Notes under the pieces: model-generated
What the model saw: only the letters and a program-made list of their open reading frames with translations
Databases searched by the model: none
Told to the model about the DNA's origin: nothing
From: Tachypleus tridentatus
Lineage: Eukaryota > Arthropoda > Merostomata > Xiphosura > Limulidae
Direction: 5' to 3'
Assembly: GCF_004210375.1 (NCBI RefSeq)
Contig: NC_134832.1
Coordinates: 152,145,592-152,209,591 of the forward strand
DNA length: 64,000 bases
Position numbers and translations under genes: made by a program
In this document: positions 1-12,700 of the stretch, one piece after another
Layout of the letters: each line of letters starts with the position of its first letter
Position numbering within the stretch: position 1 is the first letter of the stretch

Positions 1-1508
1 ATTAGACAGGTAATGCTTGTTTGTTATTAGATTAGATAGGTAATGCTTGTTTGTTATTAGATTAGACAGGTAATGCTTGTTTGTTATTAGATTAGACTGG
101 TAATGCTTGTTTGTTATTAGATTAGACTGGTAATGCTTGTTTGTTATTAGATTAGACTGGTAATGTTTGTTTATTATTACACTAGACTGGTGATATTTGT
201 TTATTATTAGATTAGACTGGTAATGCTTGTTTGTTATTAGATTAGACTGGTAATGTTTGTTTGTTATTAGATTAGACTGGTAATGCTTGTTTGTTATTAG
301 ATTAGACTGGTAATGCTTGTTTGTTATTAGATTAGACTGGTAATGTTTGTTTATTATTACACTAGACTGGTGATATTTGTTTATTATTAGATTAGACTGG
401 TAATGCTTGTTTGTTATTAGATTAGACTGGTAATGTTTGTTTGTTATTAGATTAGACTGGTAATGCTTGTTTGTTATTAGATTAGACTGGTAATGCTTGT
501 TTGTTATTAGATTAGACTGGTAATGCTTGTTTGTTATTAGATTAGACTGGTAATGTTTGTTTATTATTACACTAGACTGGTAATGTTTGTTTATTATTAG
601 ATTAGACTGGTAATGCTTGTTTGTTATTAGATTAGACTGGTAATGCTTGTTTGTTATTAGATTAGACTGGTAATGTTTGTTTATTATTACACTAGACTGG
701 TGATATTTGTTTATTATTAGATTAGACTGGTAATGCTTGTTTGTTATTAGATTAGACTGGTAATGCTTGTTTATTATTAGATTAGACTGGTAATGCTTGT
801 TTGTTATTAGATTAGCCTGGTAATGCTTGTTTGTTATTAGATTAGACTGGTAATGTTTGTTTATTATTACACTAGACTGGTGATATTTGTTTATTATTAG
901 ATTAGACTGGTAATGCTTGTTTGTTATTAGATTAGACAGGTAATGCTTGTTTGTTATTAGATTAGACTGGTAATGCTTGTTTGTTATTAGATTAGACTGG
1001 TAATGTTTGTTTATTATTACACTAGACTGGTGATATTTGTTTATTATTAGATTAGACTTGTAATGTTTATTTATTATTAGATTAGACTGGTAATGTTTGT
1101 TTGTTATTAGATTAGACTGGTAATGTTTGTTTATTATTAGATTAGACTGGTAATGTTTGCTTATTATTAGATTAGACTGGTAATGCTTGTTTGTTATTAG
1201 ATTAGACTGGTAATGTTTGTTATTAGATTAGACTGGTAATGTTTGTTTATTATTACACTAGACTGGTGATATTTGTTTATTATTAGATTAGACTGGTAAT
1301 GTTTGTTTATTATTAGATTAGACTGGTAATGTTTGTTTATTATTACACTAGACTGGTGATATTTGTTTATTATTAGATTAGACTTGTAATGTTTATTTAT
1401 TATTAGATTAGACTGGTAATGTTTGTTAGTTATTAGATTAGACTGGTAAAGTTTGTACTGGTAATGTTTGTTTATTATTACTCTAGACTGGTGATATTTG
1501 TTTGTTAT
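1..1508. repeat. 30-bp tandem satellite, left end outside window
   Basis: About 50 copies of a 30-bp unit (words ATTAGACTGG, TAATGCTTGT, TTGTTATTAG) start before base 1. Variant units ending in TATTAC followed by ACTAGACTGGTGATATT recur together, for example at 151-210 and 331-390, giving a 180-bp superstructure in the left part. The last copies after about 1200 are indel-ridden. Because 30 is a multiple of 3, the array leaves open reading frames that read as a repeating decapeptide on the - strand. I regard those as artefact. Confidence 0.97.
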
Positions 1509-1594
1509 TAAATGGAAATCTATAAGACAGGTTAACTGTGCTGAGCCGTCCACTGGGGTTGAAACTCGGTTTGTAACGCTACAGTTCTTTAAAA

Positions 1595-1703
1595 TTGCTT
1601 CCCAGTGGCAAGCAATATATCTGCGGACTCGCACCATAGGAAACCTGTGGTGGGCAGAGCATTGATAGCCCATTGTGTAGCTTTGTGCTTAATTCCAAAT
1701 AAA
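1595..1703 (+). mobile_element. Degenerate family-2 SINE
   Basis: It matches the copy at 28140-28269: CAGTGGC head remnant, TCTGCGGACT, GTGGTGGGCAGAGCA, then the tail TAGCTTTGTGCTTAATTC and an A-rich end. Confidence 0.75.
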
Positions 1704-2451
1704 TCTTTAAACTTAGATTAGAGCTGTCGTCATAATTAGAATCACCCATGGTAATGAAACAAGCCTAAGCCTAGAGACTACACGTTAAGTTTCAGTCATT
1801 GGTTTGGGGCGCAGTCATGAGAGCGTGCGAAACAACACATTCACTACATGGGCGATAAATGACGATCACAAACCAGAAGCAGTGATGTCAACATGAAAAG
1901 GACTGAGACATATTTAGTGTCATAAATATAAAGATACAGAGAAACAATAAACATTTTAATGTTAACGAATCTGAACTGAACTTTACTCGCTATAAATGAT
2001 AAAGATACATGAATTACCAGAAAGAGCAGAGCAGGATGTGATAATATTTAGTGAGCTTTAAAACTTTCAATTAACTTTACTTTCGTTTTAAATGTTCCCT
2101 GTAAATATTCATAGCAGTTGTTAACTGTGTGTGTTGCACTTTTGTTAGTCTAATCTCTGGATCCAGCTTGTGTCAGAGATGGAACTGGAATCCATTAAAG
2201 TTGTAGGTAAACGATCAAAGCTAAGGATACATCATATATCAGGTAGCATTTAAACATTGTCTTTCTTTGACGAAAGTCTGGAATAACTGAAACGTTGATT
2301 CGGTGACCAGTTACAAAGAAGAAGTAATAGATAAGACAACAGGTATTATAAGTGTGATTTGAAAGAACCTATTGCCAAGAACTGCGTAGTAAATCTTGTA
2401 TTGAACAATAATTCATCACAGACCATGTCGAAAAAAATTGAACCGTTATAA

Positions 2452-3170
2452 ATGAGGGAGTCCTGGACTTAGCCGAGACTGTGAAGAATGAACATTTTTT
2501 ACCAAATGAAGGAGACAATACTGTAATGATGAGTCTTCGAGCACAACCAGATCAAACAAACAATAAAGAGTTAGTTACCCATGGATTAAAACAAAACTAG
2601 CTGAATTTACGAAGAATGCACAATCTATCCCAAAAAGAATTAAAAATTCATTATTTGGAATAATGTGTGCATGGGTTTATTGATGAAGAACCTTACAGTA
2701 TGTTGTTCGATACCGGTTCTACAGCTACAACTGTATGATCACAGTTTGTTAAAGGAAGGTGAGAAGTTCCTCGTGAGGATGAAGAAAGATTATTGTGAAG
2801 AGTAATTGGGTGTAAAGTTCCTGCTAAAAGGATAATTGAAGGTTACTTTACTGTGGGACGGTTCTCTAAATCTCGTGATGTATAAATAATTGACGTCATA
2901 CTGACTCGTTGTAAGACTAATTTTAAATAGCTTAACGATAAGGAAATCCCTGTGTGTTACACGGTAACTACTAAATCAGTGTTTGACTTTTGGTGATAAC
3001 AGTGAAAATGTTCATTGTTCCACTTAGAAGTGAAACACGAGCACAGAGAGTTATTATGAATAAATATACATCTTGTGATTGAGGCACAGTTGAACCAAAC
3101 AGTGCTGCATGTCCTGAGGAAACAAAGAATGGAATACATTGTGTTTATGTATCAACTTATGATAAAATGA
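2452..3170 (+). pseudogene. Decayed retroelement gag-pol fragment with retropepsin motif
   Basis: One frame runs from 2452 to about 2990 as protein-like sequence broken by several stops, then shifts frame and continues to about 3170. The aspartic-protease motif D-T-G-S is at 2709-2720, preceded by a hydrophobic strand as in retropepsins of LTR retrotransposons. No reverse transcriptase, integrase or LTR was recognised. The element is inactive and old. Other aspartic-protease genes are possible but less likely. Confidence 0.5.
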
Positions 3171-3370
3171 AAGTTATTATGATGTTAACGCTTCCAGAAC
3201 TGGATTTCATTGGGATGCACTGGACTAATAACACTACTTGTATACAGGAAACGTTGGTGTCGTGAGGTTTATTGAAAACGTGTCCTAGTGCTGTCAGCTT
3301 AATGCTCTGAATACCGCTATCAACAAGTTTTTATGGTAGTGTGGAAACAGAAGTTGCAAAGGTCACCTGA

Positions 3371-3612
3371 AGCATGACCAGGTGGTTAACACGCTCGACT
3401 CGTATTTGAATTCCTGTCACACCAAACATACTCTCTCTTTTAGTCATGGGACGTTATAATGTGCCGTTCATACCACTATCTGTTGGCTAAAGAGTAGCTC
3501 ATGAGTTGGAGGTTGGTGGTGATGACTAGCTGACTTTCCTCTAGTCTATCACTGCTACATTAGCGCACATAACCCTCTTGTATCATTGTACGAAATTCAT
3601 AACAAACAGACA
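3371..3612 (+). mobile_element. Family-1 SINE, diverged
   Basis: It has the tRNA-like head (GACCAGGTGGTTAA, CTCGACTCGTA), the body GTTATAATGTG and GGTGGTGATGACTAGCTG, and the tail CGAAATTCATAACAAAC. It is interrupted by small deletions. Confidence 0.85.
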
Positions 3613-3890
3613 TACGAGGATATATTAATTATAAGTACAAATGATCAGTTAGTGGAGTACATGAGAGTTCAGTAAGTTTACCAGTTCAGTATCATAGAAG
3701 TGGTTTAATATTACATACGTTTGAGTTGTAACGTATTCTTTTCATTTATGGGTCTCTTCGTATTACTGGGGCCAAATTATTCAATATTGAACATTGGTAA
3801 CATTTAGACCATATTGAAATCAACACAAACAACGCTACACTAAACTCAAACATTAACTAACTTTTACAAAGTAACTCAATATGTGTTAAA

Positions 3891-4050
3891 GCCAACAAAG
3901 ATCCAGCTATATAAATTTACTGGCTGATCCACTCTACCGACTAGCCAACAAAGATCCAGCTACATAAATGTACTGACTGATCCACTATATCGACTAGCCA
4001 ACAAAGATCCAGCTATATAAATGTACTGACTAATCCACTCTACCGACTAG
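3891..4050. repeat. Three-copy 53-bp tandem repeat
   Basis: Copies start at 3891, 3944 and 3997 with the word GCCAACAAAGATCCAGCTA and end CGACTAG. They differ at few positions. Confidence 0.9.
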
Positions 4051-4380
4051 AAACCAGCTATCTTTGCTTCACTTACTTAACCAATTGACTAGTTCGTCCG
4101 CATTTATCTCTAACCTTTGTTCTAGATATGTCGCAAAGCCTCTAAAGTTTCGTAACGTCAATTCCGAGAGTTCTAAGCCTACTCTCTCGTAAACTTATTT
4201 GATCTTAACGTCATGTGTGCTCTATCTAATATCTACATTACAACATATAAAATCTAGCTTATAACGGTATAATGCCACTACTAAATAACATTTGTGCTTT
4301 GCTTTCAATCAATTATAGAATACCTTGTAAACATCGTAATACTCGGTAATTACTTTTACCGTAAATTAATGACTTCTGTT

Positions 4381-4655
4381 CGGCCCGGCATGGCCAAGCG
4401 CGTAAGGCGTGCGACTCGTAATCCCAGGGTCGCGGGTTCGAACCCGCGTCGCGCTAAACATGCTCGCCCTCCTAGCCGTGGGGGCGTTATAATGTGACGG
4501 TGAATCCCACTATTCGTTGGTAAAAGAGTAGCCTAAGAGTTGGCGGTGGGTGGTGATGATTAGCTGCCTTCCCTCTAGTCTTACACTGCTAAATTAGGGA
4601 CGGCTAGCACAGATAGCCCTCGAGTATCTTTGTGCGAAATTCCAAAAACAAACAA
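4381..4655 (+). mobile_element. Family-1 SINE, near full length
   Basis: The tRNA-like head GCCCGGCATGGCCAAG contains a pol III B-box-like GGGTTCGAACC. The anticodon-loop-like CTCGTAA suggests tRNA-Thr ancestry (inference). The conserved body reaches GATAGCCCTCGAGTA and the tail (AAAC)n. A short open frame across the head is not a gene. Confidence 0.93.
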
Positions 4656-4660
4656 ACAAG

Positions 4661-7426
4661 TGAAAGTTTATATAACCATTTATTTTGTATGAAACTATTA
4701 ATGCCATAAATTTTCTTTATATTGTTTAAAAAATTACTCCAGACTGAAGTTGAAATTTCATAGTGTTCACAGACAGACAGGCAGGCATATGTACTGAGAA
4801 ATATGACACGTATTTGGTCATGCACGGGTGACCTGGGAGGGACAAATGTTAAATAAACCTTTTCCTACTTGACATACGTAGCCCGAGTGGAACTGAATTG
4901 TTATTTATTCAAATAAACATAGATATCTCGCCATCTGTCGAACAAATTTTACATTATTTTAATAAATAACCATTAATTAAAATACCATTTCTGAGTCCTA
5001 CACGTTTGTAACAGTCTCAATGTGTTTCATTCATAAGAATTATGATTGTTTGAAAATAAAATCACTTAGGTTGTAAAAAAGTTCGTTATCGAACTAACTC
5101 GTGCATTTTAAGACAACTATCTACCCGAGCTCAGCACTTCCAATTCCTATTCAGAAATTTTTCGTATTGAAGTAGCGTTATTGAGAAGTGTTCAAATTAG
5201 GCTTCGGATTAAACAAAATTCAACGATTCATGTTTACATGTAGTTATCCGTTTTCTATAAAATGTTATTGGTTTCCAGTTAAGTTTGTTTATTTTCCCGC
5301 ATTTAATTTATTTTGCATGTTCAGAGATGTTCGTGCATAAATTATATATTTTTGTTTTTTCCACTTTTTTCTCTTATCACTATCAGTAACTGTGTATTTA
5401 TCTCAATATATTTAATACCCTTCTGGATATAATATAAAATAGTGCATACACAACATGAATTTTATCCGACTTTACCAAAAGTTAACTCTAACGTTTTTAG
5501 TTTTACACTTCAGTACATCCACAGAAATCGAAAAAAAAAGAAAATCGACCACCAGATACGTGCGATAAAACTTGACACTATGATTTTTTTATCCTGGTGC
5601 ATTATTTGATTTTCCTAAAGTACAGAAAGCAGACCTGTATATCAGACTCGTACCTTCTGTCATCCACGTACATTCATGTCAGTTAGATACATTCCTAATA
5701 CTACGGTCACTTATCACCAACAACTTTGCAATTAACGACTTGTTTTGTTTTGCAAATCACATCACCATACCCTTGAATTTAAAGTTGGTGATGAGGAACT
5801 ATTTTTCTTAGAAAAAAAGTTTGAGGAAAGTTTGGACGGGTAGTGAATATACTATTTCAAATGTAAACTATTTCTAGAGAATTAATAAAGTACTGAGGAA
5901 GTTTACTTCATGACCAATTTTCATTCAAAAATCTGTTTTTACCAACATTCCCACTCGTCTGCAAATATCTCTGTAATTGTTTCAAAAAATTAATTTTACC
6001 TGAGTCATTTCTCAACTATTTAAACAAGTTTTTGAGATTTTTGTATTTATATATAAAAAAATATCTTTTATACATTTATATTTTATACTTACATTTAGTG
6101 ATCACTTTTTACACCGACAGGTAACGTTGCTGTAAGGCAGCTCCTACACAATTACGAAGCCTAACCTTGTCCAACACTTTTCTTTTTCAGAACAATTTTC
6201 TAAAAATTATATGTTGATAATGCTTTTGTAATATTTCTCCTAAACGCACAGAAATGTTCGGAATCTCTAGATTCATCTAACCCTAACAATGTCTTACATA
6301 TAGTTATAAATATTCTTAGTTTTATTAAACGATTTGTTGCATCTGTGAATCCGCTAAACACCAAAGATAACCAACTTCAAACAGAACCACGTGTAAAAAC
6401 AAAAATTAGGGGTTTTTATTATACCATACTATTCCAGTAAAACAAAAATATAAGTAGTTTAAAACTGGAAGAAAGGTTAACAAGAGAACTTTTGAACACA
6501 CCTACAAAATATGTGAAGCCTACAGTTACAGCAGGGACGTTGCAAAGAAGAGGGTGAAAACGACCACTTCAGTACTCTAAAATGTTCAATATGTTCTTTC
6601 TTTTTTTTTAAATAAGCAGTTGACTATCGAGTGAAACATTTATATTCTTCGTATAGAAGAAAAGATCCCACCCACCCGTCCACTCCCTAGTGTTTGCTAA
6701 CACATCTGATGTGTAGTATTGGAAAACATTATGTAAATGCACGCATAATAAAATATAGGAACCACAAACAACGAGCTATCGCAACTTAATGCTTAATTTA
6801 TTATTTGTACAAGTAGCATAAACTATCCATGTTCCACCAGTTTATCATTAGTAAAAATAGCATAAAGTATCCATGTTACACTGAGGAGTTTGGAGACCCG
6901 CTCACAATTCACAAAATCCATAGTGTTTCGATCAACTTTCTCTATTATTTTATTCCAAATTATTTCTATAGCTAAATGAAGGAGGGGTCCATACCTGAAA
7001 ATAAATCCCGCTAGAACACGCACACCCATTTGGTCTCATTAGCTTGTGCATGACAACATGAATCGATTTTCAAGCCGATAGAACTAGAAACAGAAAATCA
7101 AATGTTAGGTTCGAGGCTCAACAATCCACAAAACCAACTTCTAGACTACATCCTATCTTGATGACCTTCCAGACGTGTTTCAGCCTTCCTGTGATGGAGG
7201 GTGGAGGTTAAGTTATATAGACATCCCCGGGAATCTCAAGCTTTACCAACCAAGTTTAATCCTGCTAGTTTACAAAATATGAGAGGAGTCGAGTTTGTGG
7301 ACAAACAAATGCAGAAATTCAGAAAGACACAACTTGAATTAGATATTATTATAGAATATACAAATCAAAAGAAACTAAGTTGTACAATGCGCTGATATTG
7401 TCTATTTACTTTATACAGAGCACTGT
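4661..7426. other. Region without recognisable genes
   Basis: This AT-rich sequence has only short chance open frames. I see no splice-bounded exon, RNA gene or named element. Confidence 0.6.
7189..7395 (+). other. Possible coding fragment, unidentified
   Basis: A frame ending TGA at 7393-7395 has balanced, protein-like composition (HPRESQALPTKFNPASLQN, then a Lys/Gln-rich helix-like part). I recognise no family, no clean splice acceptor and no partner exon. It could be a decayed transposon ORF, an exon of an unseen gene, or chance. Confidence 0.25.
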
Positions 7427-7437
7427 CTCTTGTTTTT

Positions 7438-7719
7438 CTGTTTCTGTTTCTTTTGAATTTCGCGCAAAGCTACTCGAAGGCTATCTGTGCTAGCTGTTCC
7501 TAATTTACCAGTGTAAGACTAGAGGGAAGGCAGCTAGTTATCACCACCCACCGCCAATTCTTGGGCTACTCTTTTACCAACGAATAGTGGGATTCACGGT
7601 CACATTATAACGCCGCCACGGCTGAAAGGGCGAGTATGTTTGGTGCGACCGGGATTCGAACCCGCGACACTCGGATTACGAGTCGAACGCCTTAACACGC
7701 TTGGCCATGCCGGGCTCGC
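7438..7719 (-). mobile_element. Family-1 SINE with target-site duplication
   Basis: The element reads in reverse from the A-rich tail to the head GCCCGGCATGGCCAAG. The 11-bp direct repeat CTCTTGTTTTT flanks it at 7427-7437 and 7720-7730. Confidence 0.93.
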
Positions 7720-7730
7720 CTCTTGTTTTT

Positions 7731-9755
7731 ACACTAGCAAAAGTTTGTTAGTGCATCATTGGGAAATGTTGTTTTTCCAAATGTTTATATTACATTTATA
7801 ATTCAGTCAAATTGCTGATTTGCCTTTTGAGCTTTTCAGTTTCTATAAAAGTCCATACTGCCTTAATGATATTTATATCAGTACTTTATGCGCACAAGGA
7901 TATGTTGTTTTTTTTTTTTTATATATTTCACTAGCCTCTTTCCTTCCAGGTATCATTGCACCATATTTTGTGCATGCTTCACTGAAAATAATACTCTTTT
8001 GGACATTGAACAAACTATTCTTGGTTATTTTCAAACATTTTGAATTGTGTTTATCTTTTAAGTGTGCACTCCTCCAATTTTTCGTTTGTCGTCGTGCCCC
8101 AGGTAAGTCTTCAGGATTACATTGCTAAAATTAGGAATTCGATTTCCCTTGGTGGACACAGCAGATAGCCAGAAGTGGCTTCCCTATAAAAAAACACACA
8201 CGCGTCGTTTCTTGAAGTATGGTACTCATTTTCAACTTTTAGGACTCGTTATTTCTCCTAAGCAATGGTTTTTAAACAGATGCACATCCATTGAGGCAAC
8301 CTCTTGCCTATGTTTGTCTTGCTCTTCTAGAAGTAACATTTATATGTATACTTATAACAGTATCATTGGCAACATTACTGTGTAACGTAAAGAACGAGCC
8401 TTGAGTTACATAACTCACTTTTAAAATTTTTTGTTTATCAATCTCCACCACTTCTATTATAAACTCTATTAACTAAACGTACCACGTGAAATTTCACCCC
8501 ATTCTTTCGCGTAACTTAGCTTTCGTCAGTCAAAACTCTGATTTCTTGCATATTTCTCATGCGACATATTTGTTTCGTCACGCTTCTGTTTTGAAATGTA
8601 TGAACTTTTATAGATATCATGCTGGTGTGGCACTATTTGATTGGATGACAGTTATCCACAGTGGAACTTACAAATATGTGGTTTTTATTCCAGAGTAATT
8701 CGTTTTATTCAACAGAATGGTAGCGGTCTTATTTGTTTTATTCACTCTTTTCATAATCATGTCTAAAAAAGTTTAATTCAGTAGTCAGACGAAAAAAATA
8801 ATTTCCTATGATAAGTCATTGTACATTAGCACTTTCTGTCCGAAACTTAACGGAATAAAATAATACAATTTGAAATTTTACGATTTGTGCTTGAAAGTAC
8901 TTACTATCTTTTTTTTTTTTTTTCTTAGATTATTTGTTCGGTAAGACATAACGCCATATTTTGTAGCGCCAGTGAATTGAAATCAATGTAATTATATAAA
9001 GACATAACTTCACGTCAGAAATAAAATATTTGGAAAAGCGTATACTTAATGCCAAAAAATTAAACAAATCTGAAATTAGGTCAAAATGGCACTATTTAAT
9101 TAATAATAGTTTTATATATGTTCTCAGGATTATTAGTTATTATTATTGTGGTAATACTTAACAGAATTGTTATGTGTTCTGTGTTTTTGCAAATATAATA
9201 GTACTATCTGTTGTATGTCTATGCAACTATTTCGCAATGTGTGGAGAGATCTTCACCGAATTTAGCATGAAGACTTGTTAAGTCCATGCAAATTTGAGGT
9301 TTCAATTTTTTTTTTTTGCAGTTTTTATGAGCGTTTTTGCGTTGTTTACAATAACATATAAGGTAAGCAACTTTTCATGTCCTAAGATGGCATTCCATTA
9401 ATCACGAATTTATATAACTTCCATCAAGGGAACTGATACTCCATCTAATAATTAATAATTTTGTGGTAGCTTAAGATGTCCCAGTAATTTAAATAATAAG
9501 ACCGTAAAGATCTCGTAACTGTTTTTCTCTTTGTGGATTTTAAATATTTAAAAGTGACATGGTTATGCTCTTGTATGTAGCGTCCTCTAGTGGAAAGTAT
9601 AGACTTCTCTATGTGGATAAAATTCATGCTGCGCATGAGCTTACAATTCGTGTGACGCACATCACAATATAAGTGTTAGGAGATCGGTGTGTTTGTTAAT
9701 CTATCTGTTTAGTTAGCTGTTGAATTAGGAAGAACGGTAAAATAACTATTCAAAT
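7731..9755. other. Upstream region of NAGK
   Basis: It contains a short SINE-like fragment at 8116-8180 and T-rich runs at 7907 and 8910. No TATA box or other promoter element could be placed with confidence. The NAGK 5' UTR must lie in its last part. Confidence 0.5.
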
Positions 9756-9793
9756 ATGAAAGTGACTGATCAAATTTTCTGTGGGTTAGAAGG
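9756..9793 (+). CDS. NAGK: NAGK coding exon 1
   Basis: This short first coding exon holds 12 codons plus two bases and ends GAA GG before GTGAGT. It supplies the start methionine and the first half of the Gly-rich nucleotide-binding loop (FCGLEG). The split Gly codon (GG|T) is completed exactly by exon 2. It is found only by matching phase and the family N-terminus, because it lies 15 kb upstream of exon 2. Confidence 0.85.
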
Positions 9794-12700
9794 GTGAGTA
9801 ACATTTATAAGAACAGCACCTAAATCACAGGCTATAATGCAAAAATAACTGAAATATAAACCAACTTACTCTTAAGTTATATCGTGAATAATATTAAACA
9901 GTGATGAGGCCTGGGGATATTTTATAAGTATATTAATTAGATGGTGATGTAGCTTAAATATTATTTGATACTGATGATGACGTAGTGTTACGTTTTCAAA
10001 AACTTTTATTATTGTATGTTGAATTTAAAACGTTTCGTATTTATGTCTTTTAAACAAAAGGAAGTACTAGTACTATTTCGTAATATTAAGATTTTACCTA
10101 ATTTTATAAGCTGTTGGAATTGTATCGCAAATGTTTTAAACTACCAGAGATACTGAACAGTGTTAGGCAAAGATAAGTACTTTTTACGTGCTTGAAAAGA
10201 CAAAATTCTCTGTTACTCTTATTACGTAAAAGAATGTTGAAATGGAAAATATTTCCATCAAGATACTTGGCGAAGCCTACTCTCTAACGGTTGTAGTAGC
10301 AGGTTAGGTTCAGCTGTCGCTAACCGTGTATTTACCCTTCGCCTAAGGAAAAACCGAACCTGCTTTGCGCTTAACGACAGGGTTATTTCAAGTTTTATTG
10401 GGCTTTTTGTTTGTTTTGTTTATAATCCATGGGACCGAAAACAGTTTCACAAAATGCGAGTGTGCAGTTTCAAAACGGTTGTGAAACTCGCTCGATTTTT
10501 CATTTGTGTTTATCTAGCTTAGATTACTTCGTTCTTTTCAACAAAATCATGCGAATTTATTTCAACCCAGTTGGTAATAACTTTTGCTGATTTTTAATAC
10601 CGATGTTATACATAGTTACGTTTTGAGAGGTGTGTAAGAAACATAAGAACATCATAAATGTCCAATGACGTTTCATTACCTGCTTTAGGGACACTCATAG
10701 TAAGTTGACAGTCAACACCCTAGGTTTTGTATCGCAACACTTGTATAGTAAGTCGACAGTTAACACTCTAGGTGTTATATCACAACATTTGTGTAGTACG
10801 TTTTGTTTTCTTAATTGTGTTAGTTTTGCCTGATAGTAATTATTTTAACCCATTTGTGTGCTTGAACGTAACTTTAATTTGACAGAGATGTTTCTCTGTC
10901 TAACTCGCCAGAATGAAACTAACTGCTCGTCTTCACGATTTAGAAACTGGTAATAATAATAATAATTCAGACCATTGCTAAACTATAATTTCACTTTATT
11001 TTTAAGTTTTCGTACTTTTTGCTAGGAAGTCTGTGAGGAAATGGGACTTCCTCTACGTGAGTTATATAGTAAATGGGTAATGTGAAGTAAGTGATTTATG
11101 CTTTCGTTATTTTAAACAAATATTCGTGACATAATACCGTTTTAATCACTCGCAGAAGTCGGGCCTAGATAAGCTTTAGTCCTATCTTAAAGGGCATCAA
11201 ATAGTGTTTTAATTCTATATTTCTTAAGTGTTAGTCTGTCGCAAGCATTGGAAGTGGGTGTTCGGTCCTGTGTGGTTCGGTTTTATTTTTAACGTGATAT
11301 TGTTCAATGTAATAATAAGAAATATTCTGAGTGAATCTCCCCACGTTGAGTGAAACAAATGATAAATGTTGAGTCCTGTGTGTGTACAATGATGTTTTTA
11401 CTAAGTACAGTTTACCTTAACTCTATTTTTTCGGGGATTCTGACCACACTAGGTTCGAACATCCAGGAAGTACCCCATCGTCCATCTTCAGGTTGTCTTT
11501 ATTGTAGCTTCATTGGGTATGTGGACATGGTCAGGTGGTTAAGACACTAGATTCGTAATCTGAGGGTTGCGGGTTCGAATCCCCTTCATACCAAACATGT
11601 TCGCACTTTCAGCCGTGTGAAGCGTTAAAATTTACGGTCAATCCCACTATTCATAGGTAAAAGAGTAGCCCAAGAGTTGGCGATGAGTGGTGATGACTAG
11701 CTGCCTTCCCACTAGTCTTACACTGCTAAATTAGGGACGGCTAGTACAGATAGCCCTCGTGTAGCTTTGCACGAAATTCAAAAGAAACCAAAGCAAAATC
11801 GATGAATGCAATGGTCTAGTTGACTCGCACTGATCGGAGAGTGTCAGTCACATATGTGACTGGATATTTCAAGAGAATTTCATCTGTTTTCTTAAAACAT
11901 TGTCCTCTCTATCTACCTCCTTTCTTTATTGTTATTATTAAACAAAACTAAATATTTTAATGGATTCAGCAGGAATTTAGGCCGCATGTTTCACCCGTAT
12001 GGATGTATATTTAGAGAAGTTGAGAAAAACCTTAGAAACCAGTAACGCGACACGCACAGTATTTCAATATTTCATCTTAAGTATTAATGTGTCTCTTTAA
12101 TCTGGGGCTCGAGAAATATAAAACCGTCATAAATACAAGTTTATTTGCTGACACAGAGTCGTTTTCTCTCGGAGAGCACGGGACTATAAATTTTGTTTCA
12201 AGAGTTTTCGTTTTTTCTTGAAAAACCCCTATTGTTTGAGGATACTTTTGTATTTGTGTGTACGTTGTATATATGGTAACAGTATAATAGTATTTAGATA
12301 TTAATAATATGCATCCAAATACAGTCCTTTGATCTCCGTTTGTCCAACAAGTTTGTGATACCTTTAGATTGTGAGACTAATAGAAATCACCATGTTGTTA
12401 ATATTCCAAGAAACCGCTATCTGTGAAGTCACCACAAAGATTATACTTAAACGGCTGTACACTGTTTTTATCTACACTTTTCAGTCGTTTTTTGGAAATG
12501 ATTTGACACGTAAGTTAGGAGAAACTGATTTTGTAGACTGAGTTCAGCGCTGTCAACTTTGAGATCACGTGTCCTTCAAATACTGGAAGGGCAAAAGATG
12601 TTTAAAAAAGTGATTTTATTTATGGTTATATCTGAAACTAACCATGTTATTAATTACTCTGAATTCGTAGGAGAAACACATCGAATCGCCTAAGACGAGT

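Noticed and set aside
1-1508. CRISPR array (also considered for the other tandem arrays)
   Set aside because: Units are contiguous and the would-be spacers are themselves repeated. There are no cas genes and the gene structure is eukaryotic.
1197-1673. 158-codon minus-strand open frame
   Set aside because: It is almost entirely the 30-bp satellite read in a frame that happens to lack stops, and its start lies in a SINE remnant.
4381-4655. tRNA gene (also at the heads of the other SINE copies)
   Set aside because: The cloverleaf-like head is degenerate and is always followed by the same SINE body and A-rich tail, so these are retroposons and not functional tRNA genes.
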